Shown here in pieces: positions 26,676 through 34,924 of a DNA stretch of 64,000 bases. Numbering within the stretch: position 1 is the stretch's first letter; each line of letters starts with the position of its first letter. The translations under genes and the position numbers were made by a program. Source of the DNA: Pantanalinema sp. GBBB05 (GTDB taxonomy: Bacteria > Cyanobacteriota > Cyanobacteriia > Leptolyngbyales > Leptolyngbyaceae); assembly GCA_016743235.1 (NCBI GenBank), contig VRZD01000030.1, positions 21,092-85,091 on the forward strand. Reading direction: 5' to 3'. The notes beneath the pieces were generated by a model, which did not search any database, was not told where the DNA came from, and saw nothing but the letters and a program-made list of their open reading frames with translations.

Positions 26676-28103
26676 ATGACCTACGAAAAACTTTCCCCGC
26701 CTGCCACAGGTTCCCAAATTACCTTCAACCAGGGCGAACCTGTAGTGCCTGATGATCCCATCATTCCATTTATTCGCGGGGATGGTACGGGAATTGATTT
26801 ATGGCCTGCTTCCCAACGAGTATTTGATGCGGCCGTTGAGAAGGCGTATGGCGGTAAACGCAAAATTTCCTGGTTTAAGGTATATGCCGGGGATGAAGCC
26901 TGTGAAAAATATGGCACTTACCAATATTTACCCCAGGATACTTTAGACGCCATTAAAACCTATGGGGTTGCCATCAAAGGACCGTTAACCACACCGATCG
27001 GGGGTGGTATCCGGTCGCTCAACGTGGCACTAAGACAGATTTTTGACCTTTACGCCTGTATTCGTCCCTGCCGCTATTATGCCGGTACGCCCTCACCTCA
27101 TAAGACCCCCGAAAAGCTAGATGTGATTATTTATCGGGAAAATACTGAGGACATTTACTTAGGGATTGAGTGGCGACAAGGCACAGAAATGTGCGATCGC
27201 TTAATCAAGCTACTGAATGAAGACTTAATTCCTGGGACTCCAGAGCATGGCAAAAAACAGATTCCACTCGATGCTGGAATTGGCATTAAACCAATTAGCA
27301 AAACTGGATCGCAGCGCTTAGTTCGGCGGGCGATTAAACATGCGTTGCGGCTGCCCAAACCCAAACAAATGGTGACGCTGGTGCATAAGGGCAACATTAT
27401 GAAGTACACCGAAGGCGCATTCCGGGATTGGGGCTATGAACTGGCAACAACTGAATTTCGGGCGGAGTGTGTGACTGAGCGGGAATCTTGGATTCTCAGT
27501 AATAAGGAAAAGCAGCCAACCATTTCCTTAGAAGAAAACGCACGTCAGATTGAACCGGGGTACGACGCACTAACTACTGAAAAGCAAGAAAAAATCTGTG
27601 CGGAAGTCAAGCTGGTGCTGGATACCATCTGGGAAACCCACGGTAACGGGCAGTGGAAAGACAAAATCATGGTCAACGATCGGATCGCTGACAGTATCTT
27701 CCAACAAATTCAAACCCGCCCAGATGAATATTCCATTCTGGCAACTATGAACCTCAATGGGGATTATTTGTCTGATGCTGCTGCCGCAGTCGTCGGTGGC
27801 TTAGGCATGGGTCCTGGAGCTAACATTGGCGATATCTGTGCCATTTTTGAAGCAACTCATGGTACAGCACCGAAGCATGCTGGACTCGATCGCGTCAATC
27901 CAGGTTCTCTGATTTTGTCTGGCGTGATGATGCTGGAATATTTGGGTTGGCAAGAAGCAGCGGATCTGATTACGCAAGGTATTGGTGCCGCCATCTCGAA
28001 TCGAGAAGTGACTTATGACCTGGCGCGTCTGATGGAACCTCCCGTTGACCCACCTCTCAAGTGTTCTGAGTTCGCGGAAGCCATTATCAAACACTTTGGT
28101 TAA
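26676..28103 (+). CDS. icd: Isocitrate dehydrogenase, NADP-dependent
   Basis: Converts isocitrate to 2-oxoglutarate, the carbon skeleton for ammonium assimilation and the signal sensed by NtcA. The 475-residue protein follows the bacterial/cyanobacterial type. It shows PIIPFIRGDGTGIDLWPAS, GGGIRSLNVALRQIFDLYAC (the serine that contacts isocitrate), YRENTEDIYLGIEW, and IFEATHGTAPKHAGLDRVNP near the cofactor site. The specificity for NADP is assumed from cyanobacterial homologues. The frame starts at a TTG two codons earlier, but the ATG at 26676 has CAGGAG upstream. It is transcribed alone. Confidence 0.96.
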   Translation: MTYEKLSPPATGSQITFNQGEPVVPDDPIIPFIRGDGTGIDLWPASQRVFDAAVEKAYGGKRKISWFKVYAGDEACEKYGTYQYLPQDTLDAIKTYGVAIKGPLTTPIGGGIRSLNVALRQIFDLYACIRPCRYYAGTPSPHKTPEKLDVIIYRENTEDIYLGIEWRQGTEMCDRLIKLLNEDLIPGTPEHGKKQIPLDAGIGIKPISKTGSQRLVRRAIKHALRLPKPKQMVTLVHKGNIMKYTEGAFRDWGYELATTEFRAECVTERESWILSNKEKQPTISLEENARQIEPGYDALTTEKQEKICAEVKLVLDTIWETHGNGQWKDKIMVNDRIADSIFQQIQTRPDEYSILATMNLNGDYLSDAAAAVVGGLGMGPGANIGDICAIFEATHGTAPKHAGLDRVNPGSLILSGVMMLEYLGWQEAADLITQGIGAAISNREVTYDLARLMEPPVDPPLKCSEFAEAIIKHFG

Positions 28104-28116
28104 CCCTTCCCTCAAG

Positions 28117-28170
28117 CTTAAGAGACGCATGGAGTTCCTGAAGCGATCGGGAATTTATGCGTCTCTTAAG
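28117..28170. terminator. Inverted repeat between convergent icd and PEP-CTERM genes
   Basis: A perfect 14-bp stem (28117-28130 with 28157-28170) has a 26-base loop. It lacks a U-tract but sits exactly between two gene ends, so it may terminate or stabilise both transcripts. Confidence 0.6.
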
Positions 28171-28213
28171 GACTAGTGATGCACCACAAACCTGCAAAGT
28201 TTGCAAACCCCAT

Positions 28214-29053
28214 TTAACTAGCGGCTTCCTTGCGTCGCTGTTTGCGCTTGGCAGCCGCCAAACCAGCCAGACCTAAAACAGCACCAGCCATCGTCGCAGG
28301 TTCAGGCACAGCTTCTGACTGAATTGCTACCCCATCGTTACCACATTCTAGAAATACATTCGATAGGAAAGAGCCACTGGGCAATAGATTGCGGTTAATA
28401 CTGAACCCAAAGGTTTGCGAACCGGCATTGCTACCGAAGTTAAGTCCACTTAACAGACTGGCAGAGAGCATCGTCACATCGCCAATCCGATTGCCTGACC
28501 CGATCGTATTATTAATTGGACCGCTACCACCAAAGTAGTTCAATACGTCTAACTGAGTGGTTAACCCTTCAGAACCCATGGTGTTAGCGCGATCGAAGCC
28601 AGCGTTATAATACTGATTCAGGCTGGAATATCCATAGTTTGAACTGGTTACACTGGTTGCCCGCACATCCGAGTAGACCCCAACAGCAACAGCAGAATCA
28701 TTTGTACCAGCGAAGCGGACCCCAAACAAACTGCCCTGAGCTTCATTAAAACTTTTACCGGTAAAGTTAAAAAATAAGTCGCCCCAGCCAATATTGCCAT
28801 CTGCGGCGCTGGAGTGTGAAGTACCTGTAATAGCCAGGTTGCTATTCAGGGCAACATGCAGCTCATCGCCCACAAGCCGCATGGCTATACCCCGGATATC
28901 GTAGGTGCTACCACCCGAACCATCCCCTAAAGCATCGTTACTGTAAGACCAATCACTGCTCAGACTAAAGGCATGAGCCTCCTGACTCATAACTGGAACC
29001 AAGCAAACTGCTGCAATACCACCCATTAATGCGGCGAGTCCTGACCGTTTCAT
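28214..29053 (-). CDS. PEP-CTERM surface protein, resembling the XDD3 family
   Basis: A 279-residue exported protein. The signal peptide (LAALMGGIAAVCLVPVMSQEAHA) is followed by a beta-rich domain beginning WSYSNDALGDGSGG, with GDELHVALNSNLAITG and ADGNIGWGDLFFNFTGK, which recall XDD3-type exosortase-dependent surface proteins. The C-terminus is a PEP-CTERM signal (VPEPATMAGAVLGLAGLAAA followed by KRKQRRK). Such tails are removed by an exosortase when the protein is delivered outside. No exosortase is in the window. The start is an ATG. A strong palindrome cluster lies about 180-240 bases upstream. Confidence 0.87.
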   Translation of the reverse strand: MKRSGLAALMGGIAAVCLVPVMSQEAHAFSLSSDWSYSNDALGDGSGGSTYDIRGIAMRLVGDELHVALNSNLAITGTSHSSAADGNIGWGDLFFNFTGKSFNEAQGSLFGVRFAGTNDSAVAVGVYSDVRATSVTSSNYGYSSLNQYYNAGFDRANTMGSEGLTTQLDVLNYFGGSGPINNTIGSGNRIGDVTMLSASLLSGLNFGSNAGSQTFGFSINRNLLPSGSFLSNVFLECGNDGVAIQSEAVPEPATMAGAVLGLAGLAAAKRKQRRKEAAS

Positions 29054-29230
29054 AGAATTGACCAGCTTTATCTGAGAGTCTGGTAACTTACTACACCTAT
29101 ATCCTGCCCAGACACGCAGAGAGCACTAACAGCAATTTACGAAATTCAGTATAAGAGACAACACAACGATAACAAGATTTTGCAAGGAGAAATCAATAAC
29201 TGAAATCTTTATGTGGAAAGAGTTTTAGCG

Positions 29231-29302
29231 ATCACCAACCAATAGTGCCTGTGAGTATAAATTACTGTGTTTCTATCACTGGCAGCCAGTGATACAGATC
29301 AC
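29231..29302. promoter_or_regulatory. Operator-like cluster of ATCAC/GTGAT half-sites
   Basis: At 29274-29294 TATCACTGGC and GCCAGTGATA flank a single A, a perfect 21-bp palindrome. The right half overlaps a second inverted repeat, GTGAT-ACAG-ATCAC (29289-29302). A lone ATCAC occurs at 29231-29235. Arms this close cannot form a good RNA hairpin, so a DNA-binding dimer is the simplest reading. It lies upstream of the PEP-CTERM gene (start 29053). Confidence 0.6.
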
Positions 29303-29376
29303 GTTTACAGGAATACTGGCTCACAGCAGCCAGGATCAATTAATACCACAGGTAGAAGTTTCGTTAGTATTACTTC

Positions 29377-29637
29377 CTACTCAGCCCAACCATAAAACTG
29401 GTCAGTATCTAATAAAATCTCACCATATTCCGGGACCCAGGCTAACCACTGATGCTCAGAATATTGACAAAGTAATAGTGCCTCATCGGCACTTAAAAGA
29501 CTTAAGGGTTGCAACAACTTGACCCAACCAGACGGAGCGAGCGGCGATCGGTCTAGATGGCTATCTGCCTTTTGCTTTAAGGCTTGCTCTAACAACCGAC
29601 GTTGCAGATGAAGCTGAAATTCTGTTTCCAGTTGCAT
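29377..29637 (-). CDS. Small hypothetical protein
   Basis: An 86-residue soluble protein. The N-terminal part is helical (ETEFQLHLQRRLLEQALKQK). The C-terminal part (SADEALLLCQYSEHQWLAWVPEYGEILLDTDQFY) looks like a compact alternating domain with many aromatic residues. I do not recognise it, though the composition is that of a real cyanobacterial small protein. The start is an ATG. It stands upstream of the PEP-CTERM gene on the same strand, with the palindrome cluster between them. Confidence 0.6.
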   Translation of the reverse strand: MQLETEFQLHLQRRLLEQALKQKADSHLDRSPLAPSGWVKLLQPLSLLSADEALLLCQYSEHQWLAWVPEYGEILLDTDQFYGWAE

Positions 29638-29955
29638 GACTATTGATCCTTAAGCATCCACATTTGACAGATGGGAACGCTTGCAAATCGGTGGTCATTC
29701 GCCTCAAGAAATCACCTTTCATATTGGCGAGTCTGCATGACGCAAGAAGTTCAGCCACAACTGTCATTGAATCAAGAAAATTGATTCTGTAGTTTATGAT
29801 ACAGATTTTTTGCCTACGATCGCCACCCGTCCCATGACAGATTGCTTATCGTCAATTCGTTCCCGTAGAGTAACCAGGTGATAGAGAGAGTTCGTTAGAC
29901 GATCGCAATAAATACTAAAATTTTTCATGTTCTTACGTCAGAGGATTCTGAACTT
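29638..29955. other. Divergent intergenic region
   Basis: About 320 bases between the leftward small hypothetical gene and rightward prxQ. No coding frame or RNA gene is visible; the AT-rich right end probably holds the prxQ promoter. Confidence 0.45.
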
Positions 29956-30405
29956 ATGCCTCTATCCGTTGGTGATACCGCTCCCAATTTCACAGTTAAA
30001 GATACGAATGGCAACACAGTTTCTCTGTCTGACTATGCTGGTAAGACGGTAGTTCTGTATTTCTACCCCAAAGATGACACCCCAGGTTGCACCAAAGAAG
30101 CGTGCAGCTTTCGGGACAACTATCAGCAATACCTGGATAAAGAAATTCCAGTATTTGGGGTAAGCCTAGATGATGAAACTTCGCATCAAGCGTTTACTAG
30201 CAAGTTCAATCTCCCCTTCCCGCTGTTAGCTGATATCGATGGCACAATCACCAAAGCGTATGACGTTGAGGGCGAAATGAATGGCATGCGCTATGCCAAG
30301 CGTGTGACCTATGTGATTGGTGGCGATGGCAAAATTAGCCAGGTTTACACCACAATCAACACCGAAACTCACGCTACCGATATTTTGACCGCGATCGGTG
30401 CTTAG
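29956..30405 (+). CDS. prxQ: Peroxiredoxin Q (bacterioferritin comigratory protein type)
   Basis: A thiol peroxidase that reduces hydrogen peroxide and organic peroxides using thioredoxin. The 149-residue length is normal. It shows LYFYPKDDTPGCTKEACSF, with the peroxidatic cysteine and the resolving cysteine five residues later, the arrangement of atypical two-cysteine PrxQ/Bcp proteins. It also has FGVSLDDETSHQAF and KRVTYVIGGDGKI. There is no transit or signal peptide. AGAGGA precedes the ATG. It is transcribed alone, and a 12-bp inverted repeat follows it. Confidence 0.95.
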   Translation: MPLSVGDTAPNFTVKDTNGNTVSLSDYAGKTVVLYFYPKDDTPGCTKEACSFRDNYQQYLDKEIPVFGVSLDDETSHQAFTSKFNLPFPLLADIDGTITKAYDVEGEMNGMRYAKRVTYVIGGDGKISQVYTTINTETHATDILTAIGA

Positions 30406-30434
30406 GTCATAAAACAGACCAAGGTCCGTCAGAG

Positions 30435-30492
30435 CAGAGGATTGAGAGCAAGTTGGTGAAATTAGTTCAGCGCTCATTCGCTCAATCCTCTG
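30435..30492 (+). terminator. Inverted repeat downstream of prxQ
   Basis: A perfect 12-bp stem (30435-30446 with 30481-30492) has a 34-base loop, 30 bases past the stop codon. There is no strong U-tract. Confidence 0.5.
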
Positions 30493-30662
30493 GTTTCATT
30501 GCCATTGAGCTGCTGAAATAATTGAGCTTCTGTAATGGTTGCGATCGCTCTGAAGTGAGATGACTAGAATAGGGCTGGATCGGTAAAGCGGCATTTGGGC
30601 AACTTTGGCGATCGCTACTACGTCAGATCATTAGGGCTTGTATCTCAGCCGAGGAGCACATT

Positions 30663-32318
30663 ATGACAGATATACCAGCACCATCTGATCTACCAGGACA
30701 AGATTTCACCAATCTTGCCGTTAGCCCCGCCGCTGTCGCCTCTCTGGTCACTTACAATGCGCCTAAAGAGTTACTGTTAAATACCCTGACTGTATTGAAG
30801 GGCAATTATGAGCCACAGAAAGTTGCCAAGGTGACATTAGTTGCAGAGGACAAATATCCCCTAACAGTAGCGCTAGATCCGGGGACAAAAACCTGGCAAG
30901 TGCGTTTAGAGAAAGGATTTCAGTCAGCCGGAGCAAGATGGTTACGCTTAAAAGGACTAGATAGTAAAGGTAAGGAAGTTCTTAATCGAGTCATCTACTT
31001 GACCGTGAGTAATAATCCATTAACCGCGGGGCAAGCTCTCAGCCTGAAGGTGTTACAAGACACGTTCTTTAAAACCGCTCCAACCGATTCCAGCACCTTG
31101 ACGGCTCGCGAGAAAGTGTTAGTTAACGCTGGACAAACGTTCACTGTCAGTCGCTATGGTTATGTCGATGGTCACTTAAAAGTAGAACTCAGGGATGCGA
31201 TCGCGCCAGTTGGCAACTTTGGTTACTTTTACGAAGACTTTGTGCAACTGAGCAAAGGCTCTCATATCCTGCGCTTTGATATTAACGATGTTCCTAATAC
31301 CAAAGTTAGTGCCCAACTATTAGTGGACACCACAACTCTGATCAAGGCAAAGGCGGTTGACTCCTCAACATTACCAGAACATCAGAAAGCCCAATTATTG
31401 CAAGGACAGGTGCTCGCCATTACTGGCTATGCCTGTATTAAAGGGCATTTTCGAGTGACCCTCGCACAACCCTTACCCGGTTTTGGTGATGCAGGGTATA
31501 TCTACTGGCAGCATATTCAAATCAAACGGGGCAACCAGGTTATTCCCTACGATCCACTGGCTCTAACCGTCGCAGCGCCTAAAGCAACCTTGTTTAAGAA
31601 ACGCCCTGTTGATTCGGCTGCCCTCAAGCCACAGGAAAAGTATCAGTTTCCAGCCGGAGAGTTTTATGGGGTGTCAAGCTATGCTCTGGAAGCGGGTCAC
31701 ATCAAATTGTCGCTCACCGAGGAACTACCCGGGTTTGGCAACACAGGTTATGTGTTTCCTGCCTTTGTGCAAATGCGACGGGGGGATAAAAGCTTTAATC
31801 CATTTCCACCGCAAGTGGAAATCAATGTGCCGTATTTCTCCCAACGTGATAATCCTCGATACTCCTGGGCAACATGCAACGTCACCTCGATCGCGATGGC
31901 GTTCTACTATCACGGCATCCGCTCTAAAAGCGGTAGACAACTAGAAGATGAATTGCTGCAATGGTGTCTTAACAAAGGCGGGGAAGGTAGCCAAACGGAT
32001 AACAATTTGTTGTCCGAACTGATTAAGGCTTACGGGTTCAAGACCAGCTTTTCTACTACTCGCAAATGGTCCGAGGTGAAGAGCGAACTCGCTAGTCGTC
32101 GTCCAGTGATTTTAGGCGGTGACTTTACGGCGAGTGGACATATTGTTTGTCTGATTGGGTTTACGCCACAGGGCTATATTGTTAATGATCCATGGGGCGA
32201 TGCCTTGACGGGTTATAACGACACGGAAGGACGGAAGGTGTTGTATCCCTATAGCTATCTGGATCGAGTGGCAGGACCAGATGGTAGAGTATGGGCGCAC
32301 TTTATTTCGAAGACCTAA
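30663..32318 (+). CDS. C39-family papain-like peptidase with three N-terminal repeats
   Basis: A 551-residue protein. The C-terminal domain (about 385-551) is of the Peptidase_C39_2 type: VPYFSQRDNPRYSWATCNVTSIAMA carries the catalytic cysteine across two adjacent motifs, GHIVCLIGF the histidine, and VNDPWGD the third residue. Before it lie an immunoglobulin-like segment (about 25-120) and three related units (about 130-200, 218-290 and 305-375). Each unit reads roughly as a PxDSSxL start, a GHxxVxL centre and a GYxYxxxVQ end. These look like SH3-type carbohydrate- or wall-binding repeats. I see no signal peptide. AGGAG precedes the ATG. It lies 45 bases upstream of sfsA. Confidence 0.85.
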   Translation: MTDIPAPSDLPGQDFTNLAVSPAAVASLVTYNAPKELLLNTLTVLKGNYEPQKVAKVTLVAEDKYPLTVALDPGTKTWQVRLEKGFQSAGARWLRLKGLDSKGKEVLNRVIYLTVSNNPLTAGQALSLKVLQDTFFKTAPTDSSTLTAREKVLVNAGQTFTVSRYGYVDGHLKVELRDAIAPVGNFGYFYEDFVQLSKGSHILRFDINDVPNTKVSAQLLVDTTTLIKAKAVDSSTLPEHQKAQLLQGQVLAITGYACIKGHFRVTLAQPLPGFGDAGYIYWQHIQIKRGNQVIPYDPLALTVAAPKATLFKKRPVDSAALKPQEKYQFPAGEFYGVSSYALEAGHIKLSLTEELPGFGNTGYVFPAFVQMRRGDKSFNPFPPQVEINVPYFSQRDNPRYSWATCNVTSIAMAFYYHGIRSKSGRQLEDELLQWCLNKGGEGSQTDNNLLSELIKAYGFKTSFSTTRKWSEVKSELASRRPVILGGDFTASGHIVCLIGFTPQGYIVNDPWGDALTGYNDTEGRKVLYPYSYLDRVAGPDGRVWAHFISKT

Positions 32319-32363
32319 GCGATCGCAGACAGTACAGGTGACGCGATCGCTAAACTGCGACCC

Positions 32364-33080
32364 ATGAGCGATTTTGTCTATCAATACCCGACGCTATATC
32401 CTGGCATTCTCATTCGCCGATATAAGCGATTTTTTGCTGACATTGAACTGGCATCTGGCGAAGTGATCACAGCCCATTGTCCCAATACGGGACCCATGAC
32501 GGGGGTCTGTATGCCAGGGAGTGCCGTTTATGTGTCCCATAGCACCAGTCCTACCCGCAAACTGGCTTATACTTGGGAATTGATCCAGGTTCACGATACT
32601 GAACCCACTTGGGCAGGAGTCAATACCAATCTGCCCAATCGCGTCATTAAGCTAGCACTGGCACAAAAACGGTTTCCTGAATTGGGAGACTACAGCCAAA
32701 TTCAGTTTGAAGTGCCCTATGGTCAGGAGAAAAGCCGGATTGACTTTGTCCTAACTGGCAGCAAGCAACCCATTTATCTAGAAGTGAAAAATACGACTTG
32801 GGCGCAAGGAACCTTAGCCCTATTTCCCGATACTGTAACGACACGTGGACAAAAGCATTTACGGGAATTGATGGGATTGCTACCAACCGCAACCGCTGTC
32901 ATGTTGTATTTTATTAATCGCGGCGATTGCATTGATTTTGCACCTGGAGATAGCGCCGATCGCCAGTACGGTCAGTTGTTGCGAACAGCGATCGCACTAG
33001 GATTAGTCGTTTTACCCTGCCGCTTTGAAGTTAATCCGATCGGGATTCGGTATTTAGGCTTAGCCAATCTCAAGCTGTAA
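32364..33080 (+). CDS. sfsA: DNA/RNA nuclease SfsA family protein
   Basis: A 238-residue protein of the sugar-fermentation-stimulation A family, first described as a maltose-gene regulator in E. coli and related structurally to nucleases. Family segments are YPTLYPGILIRRYKRFFADIELASG (split over two motifs), AHCPNTGPMTGVCMPGS, FVLTGSKQPIYLEVKNTTWA, which has the nuclease-like Glu-Val-Lys, and FPDTVTTRGQKHLRELM. Residue order matches a full-length protein. The start is an ATG. It follows the C39 peptidase by 45 bases and may share its transcript. Confidence 0.95.
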   Translation: MSDFVYQYPTLYPGILIRRYKRFFADIELASGEVITAHCPNTGPMTGVCMPGSAVYVSHSTSPTRKLAYTWELIQVHDTEPTWAGVNTNLPNRVIKLALAQKRFPELGDYSQIQFEVPYGQEKSRIDFVLTGSKQPIYLEVKNTTWAQGTLALFPDTVTTRGQKHLRELMGLLPTATAVMLYFINRGDCIDFAPGDSADRQYGQLLRTAIALGLVVLPCRFEVNPIGIRYLGLANLKL

Positions 33081-33257
33081 TCCCCGGTAGACCAGCCGTA
33101 GACCGCTTCGCATGATTCAAATCACTCATTTTAGAGATCTAGATCAGCAATCAGTCTGTCAAATATCACACAGTTTCACGGGTATTTATCACTTGTAGCT
33201 GAAAAAAATCAAGGATGATAGATCATGTAAGCCCCAAACAGACAAGGAACAGTAATC

Positions 33258-33443
33258 ATGAGACTCTCCTATCGTGGCGCTGCCTATCAGTCCGTTGCCC
33301 CCGCGATCGAAATTACAGAAAGCCATTTAACAGGCAGCTATCGGGGAGTGCCAACCCGGTTTTCCAGTCCGGCTAGCATTCCATTACCACAATCCACCAT
33401 GAGGCTAAGCTATCGCGGTAGCCACTATTTGGGTCTGCGCTAA
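33258..33443 (+). CDS. DUF4278 domain small protein
   Basis: A 61-residue cyanobacterial protein of unknown function. The same unit, MRLSYRG followed by two residues and Tyr, occurs at residues 1-10 and again at 48-57, with a third SYRG near 27, the pattern that defines DUF4278. It is rich in Ser, Arg and Tyr, with no membrane segment. AAGGA precedes the ATG. It converges on the dps gene across a strong terminator. Confidence 0.8.
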   Translation: MRLSYRGAAYQSVAPAIEITESHLTGSYRGVPTRFSSPASIPLPQSTMRLSYRGSHYLGLR

Positions 33444-33466
33444 ATTTAATTCTTATGCTTAAACAA

Positions 33467-33503
33467 TCAGCCGATGGTTAGAATACTGCTAACCATCGGC
33501 TGA
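33467..33503. terminator. Bidirectional terminator between DUF4278 and dps
   Basis: A perfect 15-bp stem (33467-33481 with 33489-33503) has a seven-base loop, GC-rich in the middle. It lies between two convergent gene ends. Confidence 0.8.
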
Positions 33504-33552
33504 CTAATAGGGTGAGTTGCAAGAAACTAGGCGAATTCTATTAGCCAATCAC

Positions 33553-34104
33553 CTAATTGTTGCTTTGGACAAACGCCAGAGTAAGGCTGTCATGAGCTAG
33601 GAAATGAGCCAGGTGGAATGCCCGATCCTCAGTTTCCATCAACATTTGCTCATACATTAACCGAGTTGCCCGATCGCCCAAGCTCTCAGCCTGACCAGCT
33701 TGCCGCCGCAGCATACTGATCACCGCCTGCTCAGCTTGCAAATCATTTTCCACCATCTTCCGGCTCGTGAATGCCCCATCGGGTTCTGGAGTGAAGCAGC
33801 AAAGTTCTGCCAACTTCGTAAAGCTGGCAGCCGGAATTCCACCTAACCCATTCAGACGCTCACCAACTTTGTGAACATAGCCTTCAATCGCTTCATAGCT
33901 ATCCGAGAAGAATTCATGCAGCGAGTAAAACTCTGAGCCTTCGACCACAAAGTGATGTTTTTGGTACTGAAGATATAAAGCTTGAAAACTAGCCAGTGCG
34001 ATATTCAACCCTTCACAAATCGGGGTGGTAACAGAGTGATCCAAGCCGATTGGATTATCGCCTACTTGATCGATCGATCGTACAAGACTTTGAGTATCAG
34101 CCAT
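33553..34104 (-). CDS. dps: Dps family ferritin-like DNA-binding protein
   Basis: A 183-residue member of the Dps/MrgA family, which forms dodecamers that oxidise and store iron and protect DNA from peroxide. Key segments are LYLQYQKHHFVVEGSEFYSLHEFF (two motifs), which gives the ferroxidase His and Glu/Asp ligands at the dimer interface, then ELCCFTPEPDG and QAESLGDRATRLMYEQML. The histidine pair and cysteine pair resemble cyanobacterial DpsA. The frame opens at a TTG nine codons earlier, but the ATG at 34104 is preceded by GGGAGAG. It is monocistronic. Confidence 0.92.
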   Translation of the reverse strand: MADTQSLVRSIDQVGDNPIGLDHSVTTPICEGLNIALASFQALYLQYQKHHFVVEGSEFYSLHEFFSDSYEAIEGYVHKVGERLNGLGGIPAASFTKLAELCCFTPEPDGAFTSRKMVENDLQAEQAVISMLRRQAGQAESLGDRATRLMYEQMLMETEDRAFHLAHFLAHDSLTLAFVQSNN

Positions 34105-34924
34105 ATTCTCTCTCCCTAATATGTCTGGCAATGTTTCGTAAGAATACGCTTAATTTATCACGATTAACTATGAAGTCAATTGGCAGCTTTTGACCTTATT
34201 AGGAAGACTTCTCAATATAAAGATAAAAATTTGCAGCTTCGGCTGGATTAGCGATTTATAGGGGGATTGCTCAGTTATTCAAGCTTGCAAAAATTGTCGA
34301 TTAGTATGACTAAAAATATCGATTTAAGGGTTTTTTCGCTCTCTGAACTTAATAGAAATCATTAATTGTGCTCTACATAGCAATTAACGATCGCCAATTT
34401 GTTACATGCAATGTTTTTGTCGATAGAAAATTGTTCTCAGTGCACCAGTCTAGCTGTAACTATGCTTAATTTTCCCTAAAAAGCATTGACTTTTTTATAG
34501 TTGAATCACAAATTTTGCCAATATGCCTCGCTTGTTGCTCAGATTGAGCTGCCGCAGGAACTTCAATAAACGTTAAACCCCGATCGCTCACCATCCGCTT
34601 GATCCGGTAAGCGATCGCCACGATTCATCGCTGCAAACAGTGCTCGACTACCGAGCTAAATTCCTATCACCGTAGTATTTTTATCAAAATTGAGACGGGA
34701 TTAACTACCTCTGTATCACCAGCCAACATGCCAATCAAGCTAATCCGTTCACCCGGACTGCCCATCCAGATTTCGCCAACGTTCCGATTCTACCCACTTC
34801 GATCCTATGATTACCCGTGGCGATCGGTAAGCCAGACCACAGCCTTCTCTAGCAACTTATCTTCTAGGAGTGCTGCGATGGTACATTGAACCCAGATCAT
34901 TGCGCGAACAAACCCACCAATTGT
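34105..34924. other. Intergenic region with probable decayed gene
   Basis: About 820 bases. The first 400 are AT-rich and hold the dps promoter. From about 34500 to 34870, the minus strand gives stretches of coding-like translation interrupted by stops and at least one frame change. See the pseudogene entry. Confidence 0.45.
34500..34870 (-). pseudogene. Possible decayed gene of unknown origin
   Basis: Reading leftward, one frame gives ALLEDKLLEKAVVWLTDRHG, then stops, then VGEIWMGSPGERISLIGMLAG. After another stop cluster it gives VAIAYRIKRMVSDRGLTFIE. These pieces have protein-like composition but no continuous frame, start or Shine-Dalgarno sequence. I cannot name the parent gene, and the call could be wrong. 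Confidence 0.3.
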
